DNA from: Mesodorylaimus sp. YZB2_4
Lineage: Eukaryota > Nematoda > Enoplea > Dorylaimida > Dorylaimidae
NCBI GenBank assembly: GCA_030248295.1
Contig: JASANH010000220.1
Location: forward strand, 825,998-889,997
Reading direction: 5' to 3'
Length of the DNA stretch: 64,000 nt
The notes beneath the pieces are model-generated. The model ran no database searches. It was not told the origin of the DNA and saw only the letters and a list, made by a program, of their open reading frames with translations. The translations under genes were made by a program, and so were the position numbers. Shown in pieces: positions 19,386 through 29,679 of this stretch. Every line of letters starts with the position of its first letter. Position 1 is the first letter of the stretch.

Positions 19386-20984
19386 CTAATACCATTGGCA
19401 CAAACGCCCCATGTACAAGAAGATTTGAGCGCGGTAGTCGTAGATGACGAAGAAGAATGGCCGGTTGGCGATGAACTCGACTCGATTGTAGCCAGCAATC
19501 TCGACGGCGTCCCTCGGTGGTCGAGCGAATCGGTTGATTTCTCCTCGCTTGTCTTTTGCCACCTGGAAGCGACGCGACATCCGTTAAAGACTCGGCAGGT
19601 CAGCGTTCTCTTTCGACTCACAGTCAGGCTGACGAACTGGCTGACAGGACCCATGGGGGACGGCTTCTCGACGCGGGGGGTACGAATCGCATTCAGATTG
19701 ATCGAATCGTCGAACAGCGACTTCATTTCCATCTCGTCTCGAAACACGCCCGTCAGATCGTGCGACTGGCGCAAGCTAAACTGGGGAATTTCGTACTAAA
19801 ATCGAAGACCTTATTAAAGTCTTGACCAACTAATGTCGGATGGGTTTCCTTACCTTGACCACGTACTTCTTGTGGACGCGGTGCAGAGCGGCCGCCTCCA
19901 GCAATTCCGTCAACAATTTGCCCGTCAATTTCTTTTCCGCATTGCCGAACTGCTCTTTGCTCTTGGGTAGGAACACGTAGAATGTCAGATTCCCCCAGCA
20001 GCATTCGATCCCGAGCACCTGCCACTCGTCGCTCTCGGCGTACTCTCGGATCGTCTCGTTGCAAATGAAGTCGCACACGACACCCGACTCGTCGTCCTGA
20101 GGATTCGAGTAGAACTTGCGAGATTGCACTTGGTCGAAACGAGTGCCGTTGATGAACATGGTGCTGTAGTCGATGGCACTCAACATGGCCAAGTTGGTTT
20201 GCGGCTGCGGCAACATAATTACGGTCGAGAGGACCCACAGTTGCGCGCAAGAAAGTTGACTTACTTGCTCATCCAGATTAGATGTCAAAAATGCGCCGTT
20301 GGTTTCCTTCTCGATGAATCTGTCCAGTTCGCTCAGCTGTGAATTATTGAATCCGTCGAGAAAGCGCACTCCGTGCAGAACATTTTCGAAGCACTTGAAC
20401 TTGATGGCCAGATTTTGATCCCACTCGCCGCTCTCCGGCATCAGCGACCTTTTCATCAGCAGCAGGCTGACTGGGTGCAGGTCCCAGTATTTGATTCCGT
20501 GCGGGCGCCATTGATCGTGACGACGGCCGTTCTGGCTCAAGCGATAATAGACGTTCGAAAATCGGGAATGCAAGCTGTCGTTGTCCCAGTCGACCAGGCC
20601 CAGGGCCCTCTGAAACGAGATTGCATAATTCAATCGAAAATATTCCACGAGGCATCCGCGGACTCACCTTGATTTCGGCCTTCGTTTCTCCCTCGGCTAT
20701 CGTGAACAACGGCAGCAGCGGCATGGCGGCCAAGCACGGCGCGACGAGCACGTTGTTCGCGGGGTCCTTCTGCACACCGAAGTAGAGTTTCAACGAGAAA
20801 TCGGCCACCGATTCTCGAAACTGGTCGAGGTCCTTGAACATCGGCGCCGCAAGCATGGGCGTGGCTGCGTCACGACGCATCGCTAAAAACATGATGGATC
20901 GAACTGAAACTTTGCGACAAAAAAGGAGGTCGACTTACTGAACTTGACTCGCTTTTCGAGTTCTCCTGATAAGGCCGCCTCCAT
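19386..20984 (-). CDS. Intracellular serpin, copy A
   Basis: Six exons mirror those of copy B (20984-19386, positions = 50,900 minus copy B positions). The protein has no signal peptide (starts MEAALSGEPEKRVKF). Serpin marks are an N-terminal FSLKLYFGVQ helix, a central NLTFYVFLPK strand, the YVVKYEIPQFSL segment and the C-terminal VEFIANRPFFFVIYD...MGRLC block. The reactive loop region (VAKDKRGEINRFARPP) lacks the small-residue hinge (E-E-G-T-E-A-A-A) of inhibitory serpins. It is therefore probably non-inhibitory. It differs from copy B at only two residues that I can see (N for T before NVLVAPC; I for V in FFFVIYD). Confidence 0.82.
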
Positions 20985-21220
20985 CTTCTCGATTTCGTAG
21001 AAAGTTATCAATGTTTCACAATCCGACCGCTCGTGCCCGCGCAATTTTCAATTATGACTCCGTCGTGTCTTTTCCTCTGCACTGTTTGCACAATGTAAAG
21101 TGTGTGAACGGTGTAAAGTGACAGCGTGAGTTTCTGCCTACCTCAGCACCGATTGGACGAGACTAGTGTCTGGTGTCTGGTTGGCTAGAATAAAGTCACG
21201 TGATAGGCTTGTCATAAAAG

Positions 21221-23417
21221 TCGGCTTGTCGTTTTCCTCTGCCATCTTCCACCTGCTATGCTGCACCCATTTTGTTCTGCTTTGCATTCTGCTTATCCGC
21301 TTTCCAGCTGTCGAATCGGAATTCTAGGAAAATCGGCAGTTTAAACTTTCAGCCTGAGTCATAACTGATGCAAGCTGGACTGATGTCAAAACGGGTGCCA
21401 ATAGGAGAGCCATCAGAACGGCTGACGCTTTCCTTGGACGAAGCGCTTTGTCCGAGCCTCACTTGTTGCCTTTGGCGCTGAAGGCTGAAGCGGTGTCGAA
21501 AAGAAATTTAGAAAAGTTGTTGTGTGTGAAACTTTGACAATGGAACGAAAAACTTTAGGAAAATTACCAGATTTCTTTAGTCCTACCGCATGTAAAGCCG
21601 CGTATCTTAATTATGACAGGGCACTATCGAACTCCTTCCTCCTTGCGTACGACTGTTTGCGCCACGTACTGACAGAGTGAGTGCCTGAGATCTAAGCACT
21701 GATTGGACGGTATCTGATTGGCTTGAATAAAGTCATGCGATAGGATTGTCATAAACGGTTAAATTTAAATTTCTTTCACCTGATCGTCGCTGGACATAAT
21801 CACTTGGCGCTGAGCTCAAAGTGTTGGCCGTTAGAGGTCGCAATGTAAAATTTCACGCAAATTTCACCATAATGTCTCGCATATGGCATAATTGTAGCGG
21901 CGGGGTATTGTAGCCCTACGTAGAAACTCCAGTTTGCGGCCAGCTCCCGTGCAGAATTTAATGTTACTTTCTTTGAGATAGCCATCTGCGACTAATCAGG
22001 AATAATCAACCAACTCTAGCGCGGCTGCTCTTTGTCGCGACGATCGCGAGACACAACATGCATAACACTGCTGGCTACTGTATGATTCACCTTGGCTTTT
22101 CTCTGAACCAGCCCTTTACTTCTCGCGAGTAATATCGTTAGTGCCAAGTAAAATGTAAGATCGAGTGGTTGCGCCTAACATCCACTGCGCTCCACACAGC
22201 ATGGGAAATGGGCACTCCTCCTGAAATGGTAGCAGAGCGGTGACCATCCACTGCTTTGTCTAACCATCCTCGTTGGGGAGGACCCAAGGGGAATTTTCCA
22301 TTTTGGACTTGACTTTCGATTCTCGAAGGAAGTGGAAATATGTATAACCGCTTGATCAAAATTCCTGGATTTCGAGCCCACCAGGGGGAATGTGTCTTCA
22401 AGTCAGCTTGGAAATTTGATCTAGAAAATTTTCAAGCCATCAACGAGTTCCCGTATTATTCAGGGTATTGGACCTGGATTTCGAGCCTACCAGGAGGCAA
22501 TATGTCACGTCCACTAGGACATTTTCCCAGATTCCCAGCCCACTGGGGGGCACCAACCAAATTTCCTCTTTGAGGACAAGCCAGCCTGGATTTCCCGCCT
22601 ACCAGGAGGCAACCAAAATTGTGCATTAACTTCACGCGTCTCGAGCCTAATGTGGACAGCACCCTTTCGAGTCCACGAAGGGTCTGCTCGTGCCATGGGA
22701 CATGGAACTGTCTCATGCTGCGAGCAGTTTAGAGGTAATTTCAACATGCTGTTGCTAAAACTTCGTTCGGAAGCAACCTTGGTTCAGCAAGGCGGGTACG
22801 TCACGCTGGCCTTGTCAACATGTTGATTCGACTATGGCGATGATCACATTCGCTATCACTACCTTCAAACAATAAGCAATTTTAAGCAATTTAAGAATTT
22901 TAGACTTACTGAACTACTGATTGTTTTTTTGTTTGCATTCTTCTCTCGCGGGAGTGTTGCGTCTCGCAAGTATTGTAACCTTTCCTATCTACCTCTGACT
23001 CACCCTTTTCCCACTACCACCTGTCATCTGTCTGAACCTATCCTGTTAGTGCCAAGTAAAACTGTAAGATCGGGCGGTTGCGCCTGACATCCACAGCGCT
23101 CCACATAACATCGGACATGGGCACTCTTTCCGACACTCTTCGTCCACTGAACTGTAGACCTAGAACTCGAACTGTAGTCAATATTGCTCCCACAGAAGAT
23201 CGCGAGTCAGGCTGCAGGAACAATTTTTTCGATTTCGGACCGTCACTTTAGGTCAGAAATATTCCGCGTCAAAATAACTAGCATATAAACACGCCACACT
23301 CTATATTTGCCCAGATTACTGTACAGTATTTACAGAAACTAGCAATGAATCAGCAGTCGAACAGTAGAATCCACACTCACCAAGTCTCCGCAGCAGAATG
23401 CAGCACTATAAATAAAT
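21221..23417. repeat. Gene-free spacer with tandem and dispersed repeats
   Basis: Four degenerate units around CCTGGATTTCGAGCCYACCAGG occur at about 22366, 22470, 22528 and 22585. A second repeat starting GTTAGTGCCAAGTAAAA occurs at 22138-22240 and 23045-23140, where it continues with TGTAAGATCG.G.GGTTGCGCC. I see no gene. Confidence 0.55.
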
Positions 23418-24893
23418 TTACAAAACAAGTCTCTCAAAGTGATCACAGTGAGTAAAATTACTCCTGAAAATATTCTCCACATGATTTCCCGAAAAATTCA
23501 CTTTTTTTAATTCCTTATTTGTGTTGAATAATCCATCAGGCAATAATCTAAGTCTATTATAATTCAATAAAACGTATGTCAAACTGACTAGATCGTCGAA
23601 TGCACCAGCCTCAATCGTGGCTATGCTATTATTGTACAGGTGCAATACACTCAATTTTTGTGCTCCTCGAAACATTTCGGTTGTAATTTTTTCTAATTTG
23701 TTTTCTGCCAATTTTAATGTATTCATTTTTTTTAAATTTTCGAAAATTCTATCTGATATACTTTTTATTTGATTTTGTTTCAGAAAAAGCCAATTCAATT
23801 TAGTCAATTTATCAAAAACTCCCAATTCTAATGATGTAATTTTGTTGGATGATAAATCTAAATGTTGTACATTTTCCATTCCAGATAACATTTGAGATGT
23901 AACTTTTTCAATTTTATTTTCATTTAAAGAAATTTGAATTAATTCTTTAGTCTTATTAAAAAGACCATCAGGCCAGAATTGAATTTGATTTTCTTCTAAA
24001 TGAATAAACTCGACGTTGGCTAAATCGTCGAAGGCACCTGACTCGATGGTGTCGATATTATTATGTATCAGCCATAGACTACTCACATTGTGCAGTCCTC
24101 GGAACATGGTCGATGTGACACGTTCGATTTCATTGTATGACAAATCCACACTGCCTCTAATATTTAATTTTGTAAATAAATTATCTGGCAAGTTTTTAAT
24201 TTTGTTTCGATTCAAATTGACTGAAAAAAGATTCGATAAATCGTCTAATGCTCTTGATTCGATGAAACTGATGTTATTATATTTCAAACTTAAGAATTGT
24301 AGGCTAGACATTGCCCGGAACATATGCGAGGATATTGTGCGCAGATCAGCGCCTTCTATGGTCAAAGATTTTAGAGCGGAGGCCGAAGAAAATGATCGAA
24401 TTGTAGATTCAGCCAGGGCTAAGCCATCGAAATTTATCCTTTCCAAAAATGGAGTATGTTGAAATTCATCCGACGATATGGTCAATTGCAATGGACCATT
24501 TGTGTGCATGTTGCTGTAAAGATGCAAAATTCTCAAATCGGGCAACATTCTCAATGTATTTTGCGAAATGATTAAATTGGCTTTGGTGTACAGAAAGAGG
24601 GTTGTTGTGGGATAGGTGAAATCGGAGAAACTATGATTTCGTCCATCGTCATCCATAAATGATACTCTACGTAAAAAATTTTCATCAAATGGCTCTCCAT
24701 TGCCGCTGAGATGGCAGCTGATGGTTGTCTTGCTGACTGATTCGACATCAGCAGAATTTGTGTCATTCTCATCTTGAGTTTGACGGGTCTCAATTTTTAA
24801 GAAGCATATTGGTTCAATATTAGTTTCATTGGCGGTCACTTGGGCTCGGCAGATTTGATATAATATGAATATTAGAACATAAAACAGGGGCAT
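23418..24893 (-). CDS. Secreted leucine-rich-repeat protein
   Basis: Intronless frame of 491 residues. A signal peptide (MPLFYVLIFILYQICRA) is followed by a Cys-containing N-terminal part (residues about 25-100). About 13-14 leucine-rich repeats of the 24-residue extracellular type then fill the rest (L..L.L..N.I..I....F..L..L). There is no transmembrane segment or GPI-like tail; the frame stops after a short CDHF segment, so a C-terminal cap is incomplete. The gene is strikingly AT-rich against its neighbours. Its role may be adhesion or recognition outside the cell; the ligand is unknown. It lies in the spacer of the inverted duplication. A 3' exon coding an anchor cannot be excluded. Confidence 0.82.
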   Translation of the reverse strand: MPLFYVLIFILYQICRAQVTANETNIEPICFLKIETRQTQDENDTNSADVESVSKTTISCHLSGNGEPFDENFLRRVSFMDDDGRNHSFSDFTYPTTTLFLYTKANLIISQNTLRMLPDLRILHLYSNMHTNGPLQLTISSDEFQHTPFLERINFDGLALAESTIRSFSSASALKSLTIEGADLRTISSHMFRAMSSLQFLSLKYNNISFIESRALDDLSNLFSVNLNRNKIKNLPDNLFTKLNIRGSVDLSYNEIERVTSTMFRGLHNVSSLWLIHNNIDTIESGAFDDLANVEFIHLEENQIQFWPDGLFNKTKELIQISLNENKIEKVTSQMLSGMENVQHLDLSSNKITSLELGVFDKLTKLNWLFLKQNQIKSISDRIFENLKKMNTLKLAENKLEKITTEMFRGAQKLSVLHLYNNSIATIEAGAFDDLVSLTYVLLNYNRLRLLPDGLFNTNKELKKVNFSGNHVENIFRSNFTHCDHFERLVL

Positions 24894-26029
24894 TTCGGGT
24901 TCGAGCTTACTCCGTGGGTGGGTCTGGTGGGCTTAGGATTAGGAGATGGCAAAATGAATGATGCCAGGCAGTTCGCAAAAAGGTTTTTATTTCTCGTCCG
25001 AAGGCGGGTGGGTGTTGACGTTGGTGGCTTAGGAGGTTGAGTGAGCTCATAGTTTGGGAAAACGGATGATATCAACTTGTGTTAACTTGTCAGCGAGAAA
25101 GTTGCCAAAGAATTCTTGTCTTGACGAACAGCCTAACTGGCCTAGTGAGCTGGAGTATACGCGGGATTGAAGTCACTAAAAGAAAGAGGGCGTTGGAAAT
25201 TCACGATAGGCATTTTTGGGCTTGAAAATGTGTGGGCACGTGCATGGCAGCGTTAGCTGAAATTCTGTTCAGTTTGTCAGGGACGCATTTGGGAAGCCGC
25301 CGTGGCTCAGCTTGGCTTAGCCCTTAGTTGGTCTAAACGCTGCTTCGTGGACCCATGGTATCTGATAACTCACGGTTAGAGGCAATGTTACGCGGTAACG
25401 GTGGCTTAGTTGGTTACAGCGTTGGTCCCGCACTGGCTGGGCCAACAACCCTTGGTCAGAGGTCGCAGTTCTGTTCCGCCTGGAATAGCAGTAGGACCCT
25501 TTTCTCACTCAGAGTGGGGACTGGGCTTCCACGGCGATTCACTGACCTTGCACACCTGGCCCTGGGTGACTCATTGTCAAGTTGCGGGCACAGAAGGAGA
25601 GGAGAATCAGGAAACACCTCCTCCTCCCCCCCTCTCGCTCAGCATTACCCTGGGACTGGTGCTGGCACAGGATGCCCTCGGCGGAGGTGCTCCAAGTGAA
25701 TGAAAGTTGGACGCCTCCAGCTATAGGCAAAACATGTCGGATGTGAAGGAACACCTGGACAGAGGATTCAGACATCTGCTCCGGGGAAGTTGTTAAAATA
25801 AACCACAAATGATTTCGAACAATAAGGAAGATACTATATTAGTGAAAAAGGGAAACAAAGATGAACGCCATTCTTGAGCTAAAGCACATTTTATAATACC
25901 CGCTATCTGCCATAAAGAAACAATAATGTCTGCTACGAAGCGCAAACGCTCGGTCAGACAACGTGTTGCGAATGCGGACACGGTTCTGCGGCGGCGATCG
26001 GTGATCGATTGTCTTCTGGTGTAATCAAA
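24894..26029. other. Intergenic region with SINE copy
   Basis: It holds a SINE at about 25395-25700 (+), with GGTGGCTTAGTTGGTTACAG as the A-box region and a 3' part matching the copies near 4650 and 10370. It also holds the divergent upstream regions of the LRR and DCAF5-like genes. No other feature is seen. Confidence 0.5.
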
Positions 26030-29000
26030 ATGTCGGACAGAAACTCGACATTAGATGCTCATATATCAAAGCCAACATCTAAAATACCATCGAATTTACG
26101 GCACGATAGGATACGGTTATTGTTCAATCGTGAAATCGGTGGTTTTCCCAAAAAACGGATAGAAAATGGAAGGTTTGAGAATGAAATGCTGAAATCGCAA
26201 GCGCTCGGCAATAAGCAGCAGCTGCGACCAAGTTATTATCAGAAAGATATTGTTGGTCATTTCGGATGTGTAAATGCAGTCGAATTCAGTCGCTCACCAG
26301 AAGAATTTCTTGGTTCGGGTAAGTACCGTTGTCGTTCGCCCGTGCAAAACGAGACCCTAGAATCTGGCTGGAGGAAGTGTAATTGGTTAGTCGGAAAAAA
26401 ACGAGATCGTATGGGCCTCATCCGCTCGTTGATTTTGTGATTGACTGACGCGATCTTTTGGAAATATTCCAGGTCATCCTATGATACTGTATCTATGTTT
26501 GGGCCTATACCTATGTAGGGGCCAAACACATGGGCCCTGTAGATGTGTTTTTAGAACTGGCATTCCTGGAGGGTGGGAGGTCGTTACTTTCTCCTGCAGG
26601 GCAGGGAGGTCTCGGATTATTTCAGACGGGTATGCCCAATTACCTCCCTGGTCTCGCGATCCACTGTCTAGGGCGAGGCAGAAACTGTTGCTTGCCTCCG
26701 ACGGCTAGCAGGAGGCCTTACTGACAGGACAGCTACATCTCCCAAACGCCCTTTGCGTCTTTTACAGCCCTGAATGACAGGGCTGATTCCACAGTTTTTA
26801 GACCTTGAGGCAGACACAACAAAATGGAAGATCCAGTATGTATGTAAAATGTCAGCACTTGTCCCTTTTTCAGGTGGTGATGACAAGCGTGTCTTGCTTT
26901 GGAAAACATCTGAATTATTTTCGAAAGTGGATAAACCAAAAGTACACGTCATGAAGGGACGTCACGAATCGAATATTTTCTGTCTCGCATTTACATCAGA
27001 TACGCAGCAGCTGTTATCTTCTGGTAAGTTAGCAAGGTGTAACTCCATTCGCACTCTTATAACCTTTATGTTGCAGGGAACGACCACACTGTGCTCGTCC
27101 ATAACTTGATTTCGGGTGATCCAGTGGATGTGTACATTCTCGAAGAAGCTGTCTATAGTATCAGTATTCATCCGGATACAGATCGAATGTTTGTGACTGC
27201 TTGCGAAGATGGTCGAGTTCAATTATGGGACCAACGTTTGCCATCAACTTCGGAAGCTTTGATCATTGCGAGTCATCACGACGCGTTCCAAAGCGCGGCG
27301 TTCAATCCAGCCGAAGGCAAGTTAATCGCCACAGCCAACAGTCGTGACGGAGTTCAGTTGTGGGATGTGAGGCGTCCAAAATGGTAAATCATTGTCTTCG
27401 TACCGTGGAGCCAAATACGTCATTTTTGTATTTAGGTCCGTCATGCGCTATAATGTTGGCCAACGACAAGCATCGGATATCAGTTTTCGGAATCAGCAAG
27501 CCTCGTGCATGTGCATTCGATGGGATGACCGAGGAGAACGTTTATTGGCGCTGCGTCGTCGTATGATGCCTGTATTGTTTCATATTGGTAATAGTCGTCC
27601 GATCGCATTCTTCGACCATCCTGGATATTACAACAGTTGTACCATGAAATCATGTTGCTTCGCTGGACTTGACGATGAATACGTGGTAACTGGCTCTGAC
27701 AATTTTAACATCTACATGTGGCCAACACCATCGGTTGATGCCAGTCGCTTTTACAAAACTGGAAAGGAGAAACCAGTAACAGTCAAAGAGGCGACGTGGG
27801 AACTTAAAGGACATCGATCGATTGTGAACCAAGTCCGGTTCAGCAAAACGCATCAAATGCTAGTTTCGTCCGGAGTGGAGAAAGTCATCAAATTATGGTC
27901 ACCATGGCCGATGCCTGGTGGACGAGGGTTCAGCAAGACGCGTCCATTGTATACTCATCAAGAATATTTGAATATGGTTGTGCGAGATGGGGGATTGCCT
28001 GCGGCGCAGGACGCTCAAGAAGCCCGTGGAGCAACGGAAGAAGATCCAAGAATGCTGGCCTTTTTTGACTCACTAGTTTTGGTAAGCATTTTTGCTCCTT
28101 TACGTTTGATGTTTTGACACAGTGTTTTGTTTTGAAACAATGTTTTGATTCATTCTCCAGCGAGAAATGGACCATTCGTCATCGAGTGAAGACTCGAGCG
28201 ATGACGAATTTGGAGTGCGGACAATAAGTTTTGTTCCCGAAACAGCAAGCGGAGTTGATTCCGATCGAAGCGAAAACAACTTCAGACGAAGGCGACGCCT
28301 GTTACAATCAGTAAGTTCATACAGAAGACATACTTACCGATGCTTGTCTCAACGGGGATTGGATTAAATTGGTTGCCAGAAAAAAACATCAAGTGATGTC
28401 TATTTTTAGGATGAAAACAACGAGTCTTACAGCGGTGTGGTTGTGGAAAGCGAATCGTCGAGTGACTCGGACACGATAACATTGGTCAGCTCGCCGTCGC
28501 ATAGTACGATTTCAACTCTGTCATTCTCAGAAATATCTGCTGATTCTGATGACAGTACGAACAGCTCTGATTCAAATGACATTTCTATAATGAGCGATCC
28601 AGAATTCATGCGACGGCAGTTTCGGCTTTGGTCGCCCTCTTCCAATGAGAATCAACAGCAAACTGCGCAATCGGTGGCTGATCGTGCCGACTCCATGGAA
28701 TCGCGCCACTTAGACCCGGCATTAGGGTATATTCCGTCTTCACGTCCTGTTTTCGAACGTGACGTGACGCGACTGGTGATGAGGAAGAGGCGAGAAGCAA
28801 ATGCCAGAACGAATGGTCAACGACGTCGACGTGCTTTGAGTGATTCAGCTGTCTCTGGTGCTGCAACGAGCGGAGAAACTAATCTGGAGGCAAGGAATGA
28901 GGAGAATTTATCAAGAGATGAAGTTCGACGTCGGGTTGAGGCTGCTGTGGCAAGTTGTCGCAGGGGTCGGTCCGATGCTGCTCTGAGGCTCGTGATTCGA

Positions 29001-29333
29001 GACGATGATTTAATCAGCACCGACAATGAGCAACACAATGCTGCACCAGTGTTCCATGTCCCGAGTTCTCTCAGTATTGACTCAGAGGATTCTTCCACTT
29101 CGAATGGATCTATGGAGAGGGAACGAAGGAAAGAGAAGCGAAGACGGAATGACGATGGCGAGAGTGGACCACATGCTCCTTCATCAAGCAGTGCTGCATT
29201 TTGGAAAAGACGGAAAACTGGTTCAAATGAAGAAGCGAGTGCGTCGAATTCACTGGGTAAACGTAGGCAGTACCGTCGAAGAAGTCATTCATCGTCATCA
29301 GAGTCTGAGCCTGGTGATAACGCGAGAGACTGA
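26030..29333 (+). CDS. DCAF5: DCAF5-like WD40 protein (CUL4-DDB1 substrate receptor)
   Basis: Six exons join in phase: 26030-26318, 26874-27023, 27077-27383, 27436-28081, 28161-28310, 28410-29333, giving 821 residues. The first 430 residues hold WD40 repeats (GGDDKRVLLWKT, SSGNDHTVLVHN, CEDGRVQLWDQR, GSDNFNIYMWP, SSGVEKVIKLWSPWP). The order and the WELKGHRSIVNQVRFSK segment match DCAF5/WDR22. Two D-R/x-R marks after WD repeats (VQLWDQRLP, VQLWDVRRP) are DDB1-binding WDXR boxes. The C-terminal half is a long Ser/Glu/Arg-rich disordered tail. DCAF5 proteins present substrates to the CUL4-DDB1 ubiquitin ligase in the nucleus. Human DCAF5 is somewhat longer (about 940 residues). Substrates here are unknown. 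Confidence 0.85.
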
Positions 29334-29679
29334 TTTATTGGGTTTAGTTTTTCCATTGTATTTGATTTTCCAATAATGGGCAAGAGTTGCATCAGTTTTA
29401 GCGCAAAGTAAAGTTTCTTTTTCAGCGTATGAGGAATAAGTGAATCAGTCATTTTTTGACGCTGAAAGCGACACATGGCCTCGATGGCATGGATCCCAGC
29501 ATGAAAAGCATCGATTTTAGGCACCCTAGATAGCAGCTAAGTAGCGGAGTATTCCCCAAATATGACTAATGATCAAACAGGGTCCAGCCAAGAAGCCGCG
29601 TACTCAACACTTTAAGCGCAGCGCCAGATTTTTACGCCCTGGCCCTGTGATGTGCAGGTGTTGGCAGTTTAAAATGACC
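29334..29679. other. Short intergenic stretch before arm B
   Basis: It runs from the end of the DCAF5-like gene to the breakpoint of the inverted duplication at about 29680. No target duplication or transposon end is obvious at the breakpoint. Confidence 0.4.

Larger units (their letters stand above)
18775..21220. repeat. Inverted duplication, arm A
   Basis: Pairs with 29680-32125 in reverse orientation; corresponding positions sum to 50,900 from 19346 to 21220 without a gap. The serpin part is almost identical, including introns. The outer 400 bases (18775-19160 against 31735-32125) have many differences and small indels. The spacer between the arms is 21221-29679. Confidence 0.9.

Noticed and set aside
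19395-20342. Plus-strand frames over serpin copy A (and minus-strand ones over copy B)
   Set aside because: Shadow frames in GC-rich serpin exons; the serpin exons join in phase with canonical splice sites.
22138-22620. CRISPR-like array in the repeated CCTGGATTTCGAGCC units
   Set aside because: Units are few, degenerate and unevenly spaced, and this is an animal genome.
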